The notes below the pieces were generated by a model, which saw only the letters and a program-made list of their open reading frames with translations, did no database searches and was not told where the DNA came from. The translations under genes and the position numbers were made by a program. 64,000 bases of DNA from Pararhodobacter sp. SW119. Lineage in GTDB: Bacteria; Pseudomonadota; Alphaproteobacteria; Rhodobacterales; Rhodobacteraceae. This document shows positions 43,572 through 50,629 of the stretch, one piece after another (position 1 is the stretch's first letter; each line of letters begins with the position of its first letter). The stretch lies in NCBI RefSeq assembly GCF_017811755.1, contig NZ_JADDJF010000017.1, positions 19,750-83,749 on the forward strand, in the 5' to 3' direction.

Positions 43572-44893
43572 GCCGCGGCAGCCTCGGACGCGACCTTCCC
43601 CAGCCGCTCGGCTTTCACCTGCGCGAAGGACCGACCGTCACCGTCGAGGATCGCGTCGCGGCCGGTCTCGGCCTGCCAGCGCTCCACGGCGACCTCGACA
43701 TAGGCCGGGCTGATCTCCATCGCGAAAACGCGACGGCCATTGGCCTCGCCCGCCATGATCTGCGAACCGGAGCCGCAGAAGGGCTCGTAGCAGAGGCCAC
43801 CGCGGGCGACGTGCTGGCGCATCGGAATGCCGAACGCGTCGATAGGTTTCGGTGTCGGGTGGTCGGGGCGCTCGTCCCTGGCAAAGCTGGGCAGCGCCCA
43901 TGTGGACGGCAGCGTCTGCTCGGCCACCTTCGGCGGGCGGTTCGGGCGGCGCCAACCCATTAAGCAGGGCTCGTGCTTCCAGAGGTAGTGGGACCGGGTC
44001 AGGACGCCCCGATCCTTCACCCAGATGATTTGCTGATGGACGAAGGCCCCGGCCTTTTCCCAGCAGGCTTCCAGCATCGCCTGGCGGCGCGAGGCATGCC
44101 AGCAATACCAGGCGGCATCCTCGGTGATGGCTTCCGCCACAGCGGCGGCGATGAAGCCGTCGTAGAGTTCGGCGCCCTGCGAGCTGTCGTCCCAAGTCAC
44201 GCCGTAGGACTGGCTCCAGTCCTTGTTGCGCGTCGGATGGTTCGAGCCGTCGTAATCGACGAGATATGGCGGGTCGGTCGCGAACAGCACCGCGCGCTCG
44301 CCGTTCATCAGGCGGCGCACGTCGTCATGCTTCGTGCTGTCGCCGCAAAGCAGACGGTGATCGCCGAGGATCCACAGATCGCCGTTGCGGGAGGCCGGGT
44401 TGCGCGGCGGCTCGGGAATGGTCACCGGGGACACTGAGCCGCCGGCACCACCTTCTTCTTCACCGCCCGCATTCGGATCGAAGGCCAGCAGCTTGTCGAG
44501 CTCGCCGTCGGAAAATCCCACCAGCGACAGGTCGTAGTCCTCGGCCAGCAATTCCTGAAGCTCGACCGACAGCAGCGCTTCGTCCCATGGTGATTCAGCG
44601 AGTCGGTTGTCCGCGATCCGGTAGGCCCGGCGCTGTGCCTCGGTCAGATGGTCCAGCACGATCACCGGGGCCTCGGTCAGCCCCAGCTGCGTCGCGGCCA
44701 GCACCCGGCCATGGCCGGCGATCAGCTCGCCGTCCTCGCCCACGAGGCACGGCACGGTCCAGCCGAACTCCGCCATGCTGGCAGCGATCTTGGCGACCTG
44801 GTCCGGCCCGTGCAGCTTCGCGTTCTTCGCGTAGGGCTGCAGGCGCGCAAGCGGCCATTGCTCGATCCGCTCGGGGGCGAAGGCGAGAGTCAT
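43568..44893 (-). CDS. ParB-domain DNA methyltransferase
   Basis: 441 aa from ATG 44893 (AGGAA upstream). An N-terminal ParB-like domain (about residues 8-100) contains GELIAGHGRVLAATQLG. The methyltransferase part has the catalytic TDPPYLVDYDG (DPPY at 207-210) before the SAM-binding FCGSGSQIMAGEANG, the order of beta-class amino-methylases. Target base is adenine N6 or cytosine N4. There is no adjacent restriction enzyme, so it is likely a phage orphan methylase protecting DNA or regulating genes. Specificity cannot be read from sequence. Confidence 0.88.
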   Translation of the reverse strand: MTLAFAPERIEQWPLARLQPYAKNAKLHGPDQVAKIAASMAEFGWTVPCLVGEDGELIAGHGRVLAATQLGLTEAPVIVLDHLTEAQRRAYRIADNRLAESPWDEALLSVELQELLAEDYDLSLVGFSDGELDKLLAFDPNAGGEEEGGAGGSVSPVTIPEPPRNPASRNGDLWILGDHRLLCGDSTKHDDVRRLMNGERAVLFATDPPYLVDYDGSNHPTRNKDWSQSYGVTWDDSSQGAELYDGFIAAAVAEAITEDAAWYCWHASRRQAMLEACWEKAGAFVHQQIIWVKDRGVLTRSHYLWKHEPCLMGWRRPNRPPKVAEQTLPSTWALPSFARDERPDHPTPKPIDAFGIPMRQHVARGGLCYEPFCGSGSQIMAGEANGRRVFAMEISPAYVEVAVERWQAETGRDAILDGDGRSFAQVKAERLGKVASEAAAA

Positions 44894-45012
44894 AAGTGTT
44901 CCTGTTTGGAGAGGCATATTGTGAGATGGCGGTAAGCGGGGAGCAAACACATCGCGCACTGATGGAACCTCGCACCCGTGCACGGGTTGTCACCGCGAAA
45001 GCGAGGTGCGCC

Positions 45013-45450
45013 ATGAACCGTGAAGAATTCGAAGCTTTGGAGGCTCGCATCGAAGCCCGGGCCGAGCGTTTGTGGGCTGACGCGGGCAGTCCGAAAGGCG
45101 GCTATGAGCGATTCATCGAACAGGCGCGCGAACTGGTCGCAATCGAGGAGGTCGATCCACCGACCCTTGACCCCGAGGAGGCCGCTCAGCCCGTCATTGA
45201 AGAGGCCGCGATCCAAGACAATCTTGGAGAGTTCCCGACCCTGCGCGACCAAGGCGACGGGACGACAACCCCGAGCCATGAATCGGAACCTGATGTCGAT
45301 CCCTATGCCGAGGACGATATCCGGCTATCGGACCGCGATGCCTCGGAAACCGGTGGCGTGCTTCCCGACGATGATTTGCCCGACGACGACCTGCCCGACG
45401 GTGCGGACGGCGACGTCGAGAATGACCGCATTCCAGGCCGAAAGCGTTGA
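45013..45450 (+). CDS. DUF2934 protein (cargo)
   Basis: 145 aa from ATG 45013. The N-terminus (about 10-45: RIEARAERLWADAGSPKGGYERFIEQARELVA) is a typical DUF2934 helical unit. The rest is very acidic and low-complexity, with DDDLPDDDLPDG repeats, so the C-terminal half is probably disordered. Function unknown. Divergent from the methyltransferase gene. Confidence 0.75.
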   Translation: MNREEFEALEARIEARAERLWADAGSPKGGYERFIEQARELVAIEEVDPPTLDPEEAAQPVIEEAAIQDNLGEFPTLRDQGDGTTTPSHESEPDVDPYAEDDIRLSDRDASETGGVLPDDDLPDDDLPDGADGDVENDRIPGRKR

Positions 45451-45463
45451 ACTTGTCATCGGC

Positions 45464-45897
45464 CTGGATTCCGCCAGTATGGAGTCCAGTGGCTTTCGGG
45501 TGGACTCCGGAGTCCAGGGGATCCACACCGGAATCCACCCGGCAAGATTTTGTTATTGCTTGGTTATTCACGCTTCAGGGGTGGCTTCCACGCGGGGTGG
45601 CTTCCCAAAAAAATCGCTCTGACGCTGGCGATATTGCGCGCTGCGCCCCCCAGCATACGTTTCCGCCTGGAAAGGAACCATAAAACAATGGGTTATCGGT
45701 TCATCTCAGTCCCGTTCGGTAGGCGTTTTCACCGGAAAAACTACCGCTAAATTCGTGTCAGAGAAGGTTTTTGCCGGGGCTTTCGGTGAGCGTTTGCCCA
45801 CCGCGAACTCGCGCATTCAGACCGATATTCCCCAGCTGCTGGACCCCGCCCGGATTCCACTTGGACCCCGGAAGCCACCCGGGTATCCACCCCGGAT
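45464..45897. repeat. clustered GGANTCC repeats and palindrome
   Basis: Two clusters of short related words sit at 45464-45535 and 45850-45897: CTGGATTCCG, TGGAGTCCA, a perfect 16-bp palindrome TGGACTCCGGAGTCCA (45501-45516), CCGGAATCCACCCGG, CCGGATTCCA and GTATCCACCCCGGAT. The DNA between them is AT-richer. The gene-free interval here is 45451-46371 (921 bp); besides these repeats I see only a 20-codon frame after a GGAGG site near 46070. Candidate protein-binding array or replication/recombination site. Confidence 0.55.
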
Positions 45898-46371
45898 CGG
45901 CGTCGGTTCGCCTGAGCGCAGGACCCCTAGCATATCGCTATAGATAGCGGCGTAGAGGCGATCCGTCTCGCCTTCCGGTGTCTCGCGGGAAAGTGTCTCA
46001 CTTGCTCGAAGTCTGTTGACACGGTCATGTGCCCAGCTGGTTGCAGGTCGATGTACTCTGGAGGTAGATATGGACGCGAACCGCATAGAACGGCCGTCGA
46101 GCCCTTCAACGAAGTTCCTTCGGTGCGCATGATGCATCGAGCATTGTGCGGGTGTAACGTCTTGGCCGCCAAAGCTGACAACCGGATGACCCAACCGTCG
46201 CTTCAGAACGGAATGGTCTCGACCAACACACCATCTGCGAAGTCGTGAGCAACAAGAAATCTCCACGAAATCTCCAAGCGCCGCGTCACCCGCGCGCATA
46301 AAGTGCGCCACGATAGGCGTGCGCCAGCGATGCGCCTTGCCCGCCGTAGACGACACGACAGGAGGTCCCGA

Positions 46372-47247
46372 ATGCAGACCCAGAGCAGCCAGGCCTCTGC
46401 GGCCACCCGCGTTGGTGATGCCGATATCACGATTGTCAGCGATGGCATCGTCACCTTTCCCATCGATTTCGTGTATGACTCCGCTCCCGCAGAAGAGGTC
46501 ACTGTCCTGCGCAGTGCCTTCCGCCAGTCGCCGGACACCCAGACTTTGCAATCCAATGTAATGGTCGCCGACATCGCCGGCCGGCGCGTGATGGTCGACG
46601 CCGGGGGTGGCGGCAAGTTCCAGCCCGCGAACAGCGGCCTGCCGGCGAACGTGCGCGCCGCCGGAATCGACCCCGAGAGCATCGACCTCGTTGTGTTTAC
46701 CCATCTGCACCCGGATCATTTCTGGGGAGCGACCGATGAAGACAACGCCGCGCCGACCTTCCCAAATGCGGAACTCATTGCCCCTCAGCCCGACCACGCC
46801 TTCTGGAGCCAGCCCGGGCTGGACGAAAAGATGCCCAGTGAATTCGCTGCCTGGATCGCGCGCACCACGCAGGCACATCTCGAACAGCTTGCCAGCCGAA
46901 TTCGCCTCGTGGGGCCGGATGATGCGATCCTTGACGAGATTCGCTATGTCCCCACGCCCGGCCACACTCCGGGCCATGCGTCGCTTCTGATCGAGCAGGG
47001 CGATGATGCGCTCCTTGTTGTTGGCGATGTGCTCACCGACCCGGTGGTGTCCTTCGAGCGGCCCGAATGGGCCGCCGGCTACGACGCGGACGGCGCGCAG
47101 GCGTCAACAACGCGCCAAAACCTGCTCGAGCGCCTCGCGTGCGAGCGCTTGCGCGCACTGGCCAACCACCTCCCTTGGCCCGGCCTCGGTTATGTGGCGC
47201 GTCACGAGGGACGTTATCGCTGGGTGCCTGCTGACTGGGCGGTGTAA
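46372..47247 (+). CDS. metallo-beta-lactamase-fold hydrolase (cargo)
   Basis: 291 aa from ATG 46372, with AGGAGG upstream. Zinc site THLHPDHFWG (HxHxDH), then TPGHTPGHASLLIEQG (His) and VVGDVLTDPVVSF (Asp). The pattern is that of the AHL-lactonase/quorum-quenching and related MBL branch, but substrate is not determinable. Starts after a 900-bp gene-free stretch. No signal peptide. Followed by a remnant of a phage gene and an acyl-CoA ligase gene on the same strand. Confidence 0.87.
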   Translation: MQTQSSQASAATRVGDADITIVSDGIVTFPIDFVYDSAPAEEVTVLRSAFRQSPDTQTLQSNVMVADIAGRRVMVDAGGGGKFQPANSGLPANVRAAGIDPESIDLVVFTHLHPDHFWGATDEDNAAPTFPNAELIAPQPDHAFWSQPGLDEKMPSEFAAWIARTTQAHLEQLASRIRLVGPDDAILDEIRYVPTPGHTPGHASLLIEQGDDALLVVGDVLTDPVVSFERPEWAAGYDADGAQASTTRQNLLERLACERLRALANHLPWPGLGYVARHEGRYRWVPADWAV

Positions 47248-47339
47248 GGGCGCAATGCGCGACCACTCGCAGCACTTCGTGGGACACGGCCTCTTGCCGA
47301 AACTGAGGCATCGGAGGTTGGCGGATCGAACGTCGGGTT

Positions 47340-47411
47340 TCACCGCGCCCGATTGATCACAAACCCCATCGACCGCTTCGCCGGCACCCGCTTCCCATTC
47401 AACCGCCAGAC
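47340..47411 (-). pseudogene. 3'-end remnant of a DUF6362 gene
   Basis: The last 23 codons plus stop of a DUF6362 gene are present alone: VWRLNGKRVPAKRSMGFV then INRAR and TGA. The intact gene 1.8 kb away ends VWRLNGKRVPGKRSIGFV. By hand count 57 of 72 bases match (79 percent). Upstream of the remnant the similarity stops abruptly. With the intact copy it forms direct repeats flanking the acyl-CoA ligase gene. Confidence 0.8.
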
Positions 47412-47511
47412 AGCGCCCGCGCCCACCGCAGTTCGGCGAGATGTTGTTCGGAAGCTTTTTTCGTGCGATAGTTCTTCCATAGCCGCGAGCACCCAGCGAT
47501 GGAGGGCCGCC

Positions 47512-49125
47512 GTGTACGATGTGATGCTTGCGGACGCCGAGTTTCCCGCACAGCACGACCTTCCCTTGATCGACATGACAGTTGCCGACGTGCTTCGGAA
47601 TGCCGCCGCACGCGCCGCGGACGCCCCGGCGCTCACGGAGATTGCCCTGTCGGGCGACGCCAAGCGCTCATGGACCTACGGTGAACTCCTAGCTGACGTC
47701 GAGCGGTTGGCGCGTGCGCTTTCCACCAGATATGCTCCGCTTGAGCGGATCGTGGTCTGGGCGCCAAATGCCCCCGAATGGGTTCTGCTTGAATACGCCT
47801 GCGCCCTGGCGGGACTCACACTCGTTCCGGCGAACCCCGCATTCCAGGCGAGGGAGCTCGCCTACGTCATGAAGCAGTCCAAGGCCGCCGGTCTTTTCTT
47901 CACGCGAGAGCACCGCGGCAATCCCATGGCCGAGATCGCCGCCGAGGCAGCGGCCGGAGCGCCGGCGCTTCGGGAAGTGTGCGACATTGAGGATGCCGAC
48001 GCCCTCTTTGCTTGCGGCGGCCGGCCGGAGACCCCGCATGCGGCGAGCCCCTCAGACGAGGCGCAACTTCAGTACACTTCGGGCACCACCGGGTTCCCCA
48101 AGGGTGCACGATTGCATCACATGGGCTTGGTCACCAACGCCACGCATTTCATGCAGCGCACCGGGCTCTCCGATGGCGACGTGATTGCAAACTACATGCC
48201 CCTGTTCCACACTTCCGGCTGCTGCATGCGGGTGCTGGGTTCGGCCGCCTATCGAGGCCATCTTTTGCTCTTCCGCGTCTTTGACCCCGATGCGATCCTA
48301 GACCAAATCGAACGGCACCAGATCGGCCTGCTGTCCGGTGTGCCCACCATGCTCACCGCCATACTCGAGGCGCAGGCCGCTCGCTCACGCGATGTTTCCT
48401 CGCTCCGCGTCGCGGTTTCTGGCGGCTCGATGGTCACGCCGGAGTTCGTTCGCCGTATACGTTCGACCTTCGGCTGTCGGTTCCAGGTCATCTACGGCCA
48501 GACAGAGGCCTCGCCCCTCATCGCGCAGCACCATCTCGACGACGATCCCGAGACCGTGGCCGAAACCGTGGGACAGCCGATGCCGCACGAGGAGGTTTCG
48601 ATCCGCCGAGTGGCGGATGGGTCCGTCGCCGCACTTGACGAGGTCGGGGAGATCTGCGTGCGGGGCTACTGCGTGATGCTCGGCTACAACGACGACCCGG
48701 AGGCGACGGCGAAAGCAATCGACGCAGATGGTTGGCTGCACACGGGCGACCTCGGGACAATGGACGCCCGCGGCTATCTCCGGGTTACCGGCCGGTTGAA
48801 AGAGATGATCATCCGCGGTGGCGAAAACCTTTTCCCGGCTGAGATCGAAAAATGCCTGCTGGAGCATCCGGCCGTGGCGGAGGTCGCCGTAGTTGGCCTG
48901 CCGGACGAAAAGTGGGGCGAGATCATCGCTGCCGTGGTGCGCCCGGCACCGGGATCGAAGGCGAACATTGCCGAGCTTCAGGCGCATTGCCGGGCTCGGC
49001 TCGCGCCAGTGAAGACGCCATCCGTGTGGCTCAGGGTGGACAGCTTTCCACGCACGGGGCTGGGCAAGGTGCAGAAATTCGCGCTTCGCGATGCTTGGCT
49101 GGCGGGTAACCTTGAGGAGCTCTAA
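47512..49125 (+). CDS. AMP-forming acyl-CoA synthetase/ligase (cargo)
   Basis: 537 aa from GTG 47512 (GGAGGG six bases upstream). ANL-superfamily motifs: the P-loop-like YTSGTTGFPKGA, YGQTEASP, the adenylation motif YNDDPEATAKAIDADGWLHTGDLG, and LKEMIIRGGENLFPAEIE with a C-terminal Lys in TGLGKVQKFALRD. It activates a carboxylic acid as acyl-AMP and then acyl-CoA; substrate is probably a fatty acid. The stop is 11 bp from the intact DUF6362 3' end, and the start is 100 bp past the DUF6362 remnant, so the gene sits precisely between the two copies. Confidence 0.9.
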   Translation: MYDVMLADAEFPAQHDLPLIDMTVADVLRNAAARAADAPALTEIALSGDAKRSWTYGELLADVERLARALSTRYAPLERIVVWAPNAPEWVLLEYACALAGLTLVPANPAFQARELAYVMKQSKAAGLFFTREHRGNPMAEIAAEAAAGAPALREVCDIEDADALFACGGRPETPHAASPSDEAQLQYTSGTTGFPKGARLHHMGLVTNATHFMQRTGLSDGDVIANYMPLFHTSGCCMRVLGSAAYRGHLLLFRVFDPDAILDQIERHQIGLLSGVPTMLTAILEAQAARSRDVSSLRVAVSGGSMVTPEFVRRIRSTFGCRFQVIYGQTEASPLIAQHHLDDDPETVAETVGQPMPHEEVSIRRVADGSVAALDEVGEICVRGYCVMLGYNDDPEATAKAIDADGWLHTGDLGTMDARGYLRVTGRLKEMIIRGGENLFPAEIEKCLLEHPAVAEVAVVGLPDEKWGEIIAAVVRPAPGSKANIAELQAHCRARLAPVKTPSVWLRVDSFPRTGLGKVQKFALRDAWLAGNLEEL

Positions 49126-49136
49126 ACGGATGCAGA

Positions 49137-49559
49137 TCATCTCGCCCCCTCCACCACGAAACCGATCGACCGCTTCCCCGGTACCCGCTTCCCGTTCAGC
49201 CGCCACACGATGACCGCGATGCCGTACTGCCATCGCCGGTTTGCCGTGGCCCGGCTGATGCCGAGCTCCCAGCAGATCTTCTTCCACGGCTTGCGGTTGG
49301 CCCGCAGCCAGACGATCCGCGTGTCGTCCTTCTCCAGCCAGCGCAGCCAGAGGAGCGCCTCCTCCGCCTCGGTGATGTCGCGGGGGCTGGGCCGCGGCCG
49401 GCGCATCCTCGGCTCCTGACCCACCTGATCGCCGAAGCTGTGGAAATACTCCGGCCAGGCGTTGAAGTATCCCTGCGGCCTGACAGAGGGGAGCCGCGCG
49501 AACACGTCCGCGGCAAGCTCCAGCCGGTCCTGCACCTGCGCTGTTGTCCAGTTAGCCAT
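49137..49559 (-). CDS. DUF6362 phage protein, HTH-like
   Basis: 140 aa. Recognised from WPEYFHSFGDQVGQEPRMRRP, DITEAEEALLWLRWLEKDD and RKPWKKICWELGISRATANRRW, which reads like a helix-turn-helix. Ends VWRLNGKRVPGKRSIGF. The DNA-binding look and early-late position suggest a regulator of late genes or a small terminase-like protein; not proven. Its start overlaps the upstream small gene by 8 bp. Confidence 0.75.
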   Translation of the reverse strand: MANWTTAQVQDRLELAADVFARLPSVRPQGYFNAWPEYFHSFGDQVGQEPRMRRPRPSPRDITEAEEALLWLRWLEKDDTRIVWLRANRKPWKKICWELGISRATANRRWQYGIAVIVWRLNGKRVPGKRSIGFVVEGAR

Positions 49560-49755
49560 GACGCGCCTCCCGTTCCCGCTTGCCGTAGAGCCGCTCGCCG
49601 AGCTGGCGGACCAGTTCGCGCTCCGGCCAGGTCAGGCGATCGTCGTCGACAGCCACGGCCAACAAACCCTGTTCCTTCCAGCCGTCGCGCTTGACCTCGT
49701 CTGTGTTGCGGCGGTGGCCGCCGTAGCCCTTCGGCGTGAACCGCATGCCGCTCAT
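49552..49755 (-). CDS. small conserved phage protein
   Basis: 67 aa beginning SGMRFTPKGYGGHRRNTDEV and containing LTWPERELVRQLGERLYGKRERE. ATG 49755 overlaps the RuvC stop (ATGA) and its stop overlaps the DUF6362 start, so expression is coupled on both sides. Very basic; no known domain. Confidence 0.65.
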   Translation of the reverse strand: MSGMRFTPKGYGGHRRNTDEVKRDGWKEQGLLAVAVDDDRLTWPERELVRQLGERLYGKREREARHG

Positions 49756-50270
49756 TGCACACCTCCCCGGGTCTCCAGCGCCCAGAGCAGGATCGCGATG
49801 GCGTCGGCTTCGTTGTCGTCGGCGGGGTCGAAACCGCGGGCGCGGGCGGCGGCGATCATGTCCTGCTTCGGAGCGTTGCCGCGACCGGTGGCGTGGCGCT
49901 TGATCGTGCCCACAGGCACACCCTGATAGGGCACGCCGGCGGTCTCGGCCCATGCGGTGAGCGTGGCCAGCAACCCGCCGAAGACATGCGCCGCGTCCGT
50001 CCCGACATGCCGGCGCACCTCCTCGAAATGGATGGCGCCGATCGGACCGGCGTCCGCGGCCAGCCGTTCGAGCCAGGCGCGTAAGCGGACATAGCGCATG
50101 CCGCCGCCATCGTACCGGCTCGGGCGGAACGAGACCGTGCCGCTGGTGATCAGCCCGTCCGCGGCGCGCAGGGCCCAGCCGGTGGTGGTGCCGAGATCGA
50201 GGGCGAGGAGGACCGGCACGCCGGGAAACGGGGCGCTGATGGGTGTCGGGGTCAAGGATGCGTGGGCCAT
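49752..50270 (-). CDS. RuvC-like Holliday junction resolvase, phage type
   Basis: 172 aa from ATG 50270, with AGGAAAGGAG upstream. RNase H-like fold with acidic residues in LLALDLGTTTGWALR (Asp), HFEEVRRHVG (Glu), and DDNEADAIAILLWAL (C-terminal Asp pair). Resolves recombination intermediates and branches before packaging. Follows the primase-helicase in a replication/recombination block. Confidence 0.82.
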   Translation of the reverse strand: MAHASLTPTPISAPFPGVPVLLALDLGTTTGWALRAADGLITSGTVSFRPSRYDGGGMRYVRLRAWLERLAADAGPIGAIHFEEVRRHVGTDAAHVFGGLLATLTAWAETAGVPYQGVPVGTIKRHATGRGNAPKQDMIAAARARGFDPADDNEADAIAILLWALETRGGVQ

Positions 50271-50341
50271 GATGGGCTCCTTTCCTGGTTGGTGCTCGAT
50301 GGGGTGATGGGCGGGGCATGCAGCCCGTGAAATCGACCAAG

Positions 50342-50385
50342 GGTAGGTGGTGACCCTCCCGCGCTTGGCGGGGAGGTCACCTACC
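50342..50385. repeat. imperfect inverted repeat, long hairpin
   Basis: GGTAGGTGGTGACCCTCCC on the left is matched by GGGGAGGTCACCTACC on the right, with a small bulge and about a 9-base loop. It lies upstream of the RuvC gene on the leader side. Could be a transcription pause, terminator or protein site. Confidence 0.5.
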
Positions 50386-50405
50386 CCTTTAGGGGGGCAT
50401 TTTCC

Positions 50406-50607
50406 GAATTCTGAAATCTGCTCCAAGGTATTGATCTGAAACAGAACTTCCAGACTCCGGAGCAGAATCCGGGACGGGCCTTCCGGATTCTGGAAGACAC
50501 CTTTCAAGCCACTGAAAGTAAACCGGAAAAGCCAGAATCCAGATTTCGCGCGGGGAGCAGAATCTGCGGATTCTGGCCAGAATCCGGGGCTGCAGAGCCA
50601 GAATTCG
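50406..50607. repeat. iteron-like CAGAATCCGG array, candidate origin
   Basis: In the 359-bp gap between the primase-helicase and RuvC genes the word CAGAATCCGG or its complement occurs about seven times: 50406, 50463-50472, 50483-50493, 50532-50540, 50557-50566 and 50598-50607, plus a perfect 20-bp palindrome CGGATTCTGGCCAGAATCCG at 50567-50586. The region is AT-richer than its surroundings. An open frame crosses it, but the protein would be an artefact of the repeats. Iterons next to a primase-helicase gene suggest the phage replication origin. Confidence 0.55.
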
Positions 50608-50629
50608 CGAAGCGGAACGGCATGAGTTT

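Noticed and set aside
46015..46043. TTGACA at 46017 as a sigma-70 promoter for the MBL gene
   Set aside because: No acceptable -10 box at 16-18 bp and over 300 bp of leader before the start codon.
45817..46977. A 386-codon minus-strand open frame
   Set aside because: Antisense to the MBL hydrolase with its zinc motifs; the part over the repeats has no recognisable protein character.
50406..50607. CRISPR array
   Set aside because: Repeats are 9-11 bp, in both orientations and irregularly spaced, with no uniform spacers and no cas genes; the Cas4-like nuclease belongs to the phage recombination block.
50271..50624. Protein-coding reading of the repeat region (frame beginning ATG 50624 and running into RuvC)
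   Set aside because: Although its ATG overlaps the upstream stop, the protein would consist of repeated FW/PES-like words dictated by the DNA repeats, and RuvC has its own strong ribosome site at 50270.
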